This document shows, piece after piece, positions 62,300-64,000 of a stretch of DNA of 64,000 nucleotides. The translations under genes and the position numbers were made by a program. Where the stretch lies: assembly GCF_000012985.1 (NCBI RefSeq), contig NC_007645.1, positions 3,928,581 to 3,992,580 of the forward strand, read 5' to 3'. Position 1 is the first letter of the stretch, and every line of letters begins with the position of its first letter. The DNA comes from Hahella chejuensis KCTC 2396 (GTDB taxonomy: Bacteria > Pseudomonadota > Gammaproteobacteria > Pseudomonadales > Oleiphilaceae). The notes beneath the pieces were generated by a model. It was not told the DNA's origin and did no database searches. It was given only the letters and a program-made list of their open reading frames with translations.

Positions 62300-63877
62300 T
62301 CACTTGATATCGCCGGCGATATCGTCAAACGCGCCTCGCACCAGTTCCAGCAGATCTCCCGCCGTCAGTCCTTCCCCCTCCTCCAGCGGCTGCTCCGGCG
62401 CCACAGACGCCAGCAGCTCCTTACAATTTCGCAAACAGCGCAAAGCGCGCTCAGGCTGGCCCAACCGCATGCACAAAATGCCGCTAAGATAGTGGGCCAT
62501 AATGAAATCCGGTTGCAGATAGATCACCCGGGCCAGCGCTTCCAACGCCTGGCGACGCTCCGAGCGCCCGATGTGCAGAGACGTCAACAGCCAATAGGCG
62601 GCCGGCTGCAACCGATCCAGCCGAATGGCCTGATTGGCCCAGTCTTCCGCGTCCTGTATGCGATTACGGTTAGCGTGGCTGCGGGCGATGAGAATGGCGG
62701 CGTCCGCCTGCTGACGCAGCGATAGGCCTGTGCGGGCGGTGAAGCGCTGCAGATGTCGCACGGCGGCGTCGTAGTCGCCTTCACCGTAGGCCTCTTGTCC
62801 CCGTCGCCAGTCATTGTCCGCCTCGGACGCCTGTTGCTCTCTCGATAGGGTTTTCCTTTCCTGAGAATCAGACACGACAGACGCCGCCACTGAGATATCC
62901 TCAGCCGTCGCGCGCCAGGCATGCTGCTCAGTCCGCCCCGAAAGCGCATTCGCGGCTTGCAGATCTGGGCCTGAGGGTTGCGGCGCGGTTTCACGCCAAC
63001 GCGACTCTTCTCCCTGTCGCCGCAGACATACCGCCTCCGGCCAGTTGTGCACTTTCTTCCCTGCCCATTGGCAGATCACGCTCTCCACCGGCGAGAGCAG
63101 CAACACCCCGCCCGGACTCAGGGACCGCTGTAAACGATCCAGCACCGCCGCCGCTTGCGAGGGGGAAAAGTACATCAGCACATTGCGACACAAAATCACG
63201 TCGCAATCGCACAGTCTTCGTTTCTCATCGGGATAGACCGATTGCGCCAAATTCAATTGAAAGAAATGTATTCGCCGCCGGAAGCGATCATGAATCGCCC
63301 ACTGATTGGCGCCGATCTGAGTGAAATAACGGGCGCGCCACTGTGGGTCAGCCTGACGGAACGACCAGGCCCCGTAGTTGCCGCTTTGCGCCTTTTCCAC
63401 AAATTCCGCCACCAAATCCGTGGCGATCAGCTCCACATTCCAGCCACGCATGTCGGGCAATAAGCCTTCCAACATTATCGCGAGGCTGTACGCCTCCTCA
63501 CCGCTACAACAACCAGCGCTCCAGATACGCAGAGTTTTCCGTCCACTGCGGCGGCGTTGATCAAGCAGAGGAACAAGGAAGTGGCGAATCAGGTGCTGGT
63601 AACAGGCGGGATCGCGCAAGAAGTAGGTTTCGCCCACCGCCAGCTCCGTGGCCAAACGTACTTTCTGCGCGGTATCGATCTGGTCATACAACAGCGCGCG
63701 GGCGAACGCGGAGGGTTCATCGTAGCCCAGATCCAGGGAGGTCAGTTTGAGGTGGCGCTCCAGGTCGCTCCAGCGCTCCTGAGGATAATGCAACCCCCAA
63801 AGCTCGTTGATTTTCCACTGACAGGCCGACAGCAAATCCGGACTTAGCGCACTCGGGTTGGCCACGACGTCATTCAT
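62300..63877 (-). CDS. CheR/WspC-like methyltransferase with TPR domain
   Basis: About 525 aa. N-terminal CheR domains: YFLRDPACYQHL, SAM-binding RIWSAGCCSGEEAYSLAIML, and CRNVLMYFSPSQA. A polar linker (about 300-390) is followed by tetratricopeptide-like helices (about 390-510: WRRGQEAYGEGDYDAAVRHL, QALEALARVIYLQPDFIMAH). WspC-type CheR proteins have this TPR tail. Start ATG 63877 (MNDVVAN) overlaps the stop of the upstream cheW by 8 bases. The short tandem ACTGTAAGG repeat sits between this gene and the next cheW. Confidence 0.92.
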   Translation of the reverse strand: MNDVVANPSALSPDLLSACQWKINELWGLHYPQERWSDLERHLKLTSLDLGYDEPSAFARALLYDQIDTAQKVRLATELAVGETYFLRDPACYQHLIRHFLVPLLDQRRRSGRKTLRIWSAGCCSGEEAYSLAIMLEGLLPDMRGWNVELIATDLVAEFVEKAQSGNYGAWSFRQADPQWRARYFTQIGANQWAIHDRFRRRIHFFQLNLAQSVYPDEKRRLCDCDVILCRNVLMYFSPSQAAAVLDRLQRSLSPGGVLLLSPVESVICQWAGKKVHNWPEAVCLRRQGEESRWRETAPQPSGPDLQAANALSGRTEQHAWRATAEDISVAASVVSDSQERKTLSREQQASEADNDWRRGQEAYGEGDYDAAVRHLQRFTARTGLSLRQQADAAILIARSHANRNRIQDAEDWANQAIRLDRLQPAAYWLLTSLHIGRSERRQALEALARVIYLQPDFIMAHYLSGILCMRLGQPERALRCLRNCKELLASVAPEQPLEEGEGLTAGDLLELVRGAFDDIAGDIK

Positions 63878-64000
63878 CGTGCTCAGCGAGCGCATACGCC
63901 AGCTCCTCTTTTTCCCTGAGATTGAGCAAGGTGTCGGGGTCGTTGATGTACAACACGCCATCGGGAAGGCAAACGACGCCTTTCAGCATCGGCGGTCGTT
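63870..64000 (-). CDS. CheW/WspB-like adaptor, 3' end only
   Basis: The last 43 codons of a gene cut by the window end. The frame reads PPMLKGVVCLPDGVLYINDP followed by LLNLREKEELAYAL and a stop at 63870-63872, matching the final strand and helix of CheW proteins. Its stop overlaps the CheR start. First CheW of the operon as seen here. Confidence 0.75.
   Translation of the reverse strand, partial: RPPMLKGVVCLPDGVLYINDPDTLLNLREKEELAYALAEHDE

Noticed and set aside
1-64000. tRNA, rRNA or riboswitch genes
   Set aside because: None recognised by eye; a covariance-model search would be needed to exclude small RNAs.

Overview
The window looks like a chromosomal segment of a free-living, probably marine, gammaproteobacterium. 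The evidence is proteobacterial Fur-type sites, a TonB receptor, a catecholate-type NRPS, FeoABC and a Wsp-like chemosensory operon. I think of Hahella or a relative in the Oceanospirillales, but that is an impression from gene content, not a search result. No rRNA, tRNA, CRISPR array, integrase or transposase was recognised.

Layout. 0-3.4 kb: end of a FepG/FepC-type ferric-siderophore ABC importer, a GST-DoxX pair, and a divergent LysR regulator with a pair of palindromes in its promoter. 3.4-5.5 kb: a stand-alone CdtB-like nuclease, a methyltransferase remnant, a small lipoprotein and a perfect 9-bp minisatellite of about 19 copies. 5.6-18 kb: the most interesting block, a three-gene defence-type operon. 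It encodes a 1745-aa YprA/DruE-like helicase with zinc clusters and a C-terminal nuclease-like domain, a DrmD-like SNF2 helicase, and a DrmMI-like N6-adenine methyltransferase whose centre is visibly AT-rich. It shares parts with both DISARM and Druantia and resembles what I remember being described as ARMADA. 18-25.4 kb: an accessory zone of small genes. It holds a C2H2 zinc finger, a SymE-like protein, two members of a small acidic EYRPEE protein family around a palindrome, an alpha/beta hydrolase, an Imm11-like immunity protein, a YafN/YafO toxin-antitoxin locus with an extra middle gene, dispersed palindromic repeats, and a scrambled copy of the neighbouring NRPS gene end.

25.4-38.6 kb: a siderophore locus. 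A minus-strand operon (Fes-like esterase, MbtH-like protein, NRPS of layout C-A-T-E-C-A-T-TE) diverges from a TonB receptor over two Fur-box-like sites. The second adenylation domain carries the serine code of EntF and the first has an acidic pocket suiting a basic amino acid. With the epimerase, this predicts a DHB-D-(Lys/Arg/Orn)-L-Ser siderophore of the chrysobactin/vanchrobactin type. No dihydroxybenzoate synthesis genes are in the window.

38.6-52.8 kb: mostly housekeeping and small genes. These are tandem Nudix hydrolases, a VOC protein, an isochorismatase-like hydrolase with divergent LysR, feoA-feoA-feoB-feoC, a fatty-acid desaturase with its ferredoxin-reductase partner, an ATP-grasp protein, a phosphoribosyltransferase, and an AT-rich patch of unrecognised small genes. 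52.9-64 kb: a minus-strand chemosensory operon, cheW (cut by the window end)-cheR(TPR)-cheW-mcp-cheA(REC)-cheB-output protein. It resembles the Wsp surface-sensing system, but the output protein is REC-GAF-PAS-GGDEF-EAL-REC instead of a simple REC-GGDEF.
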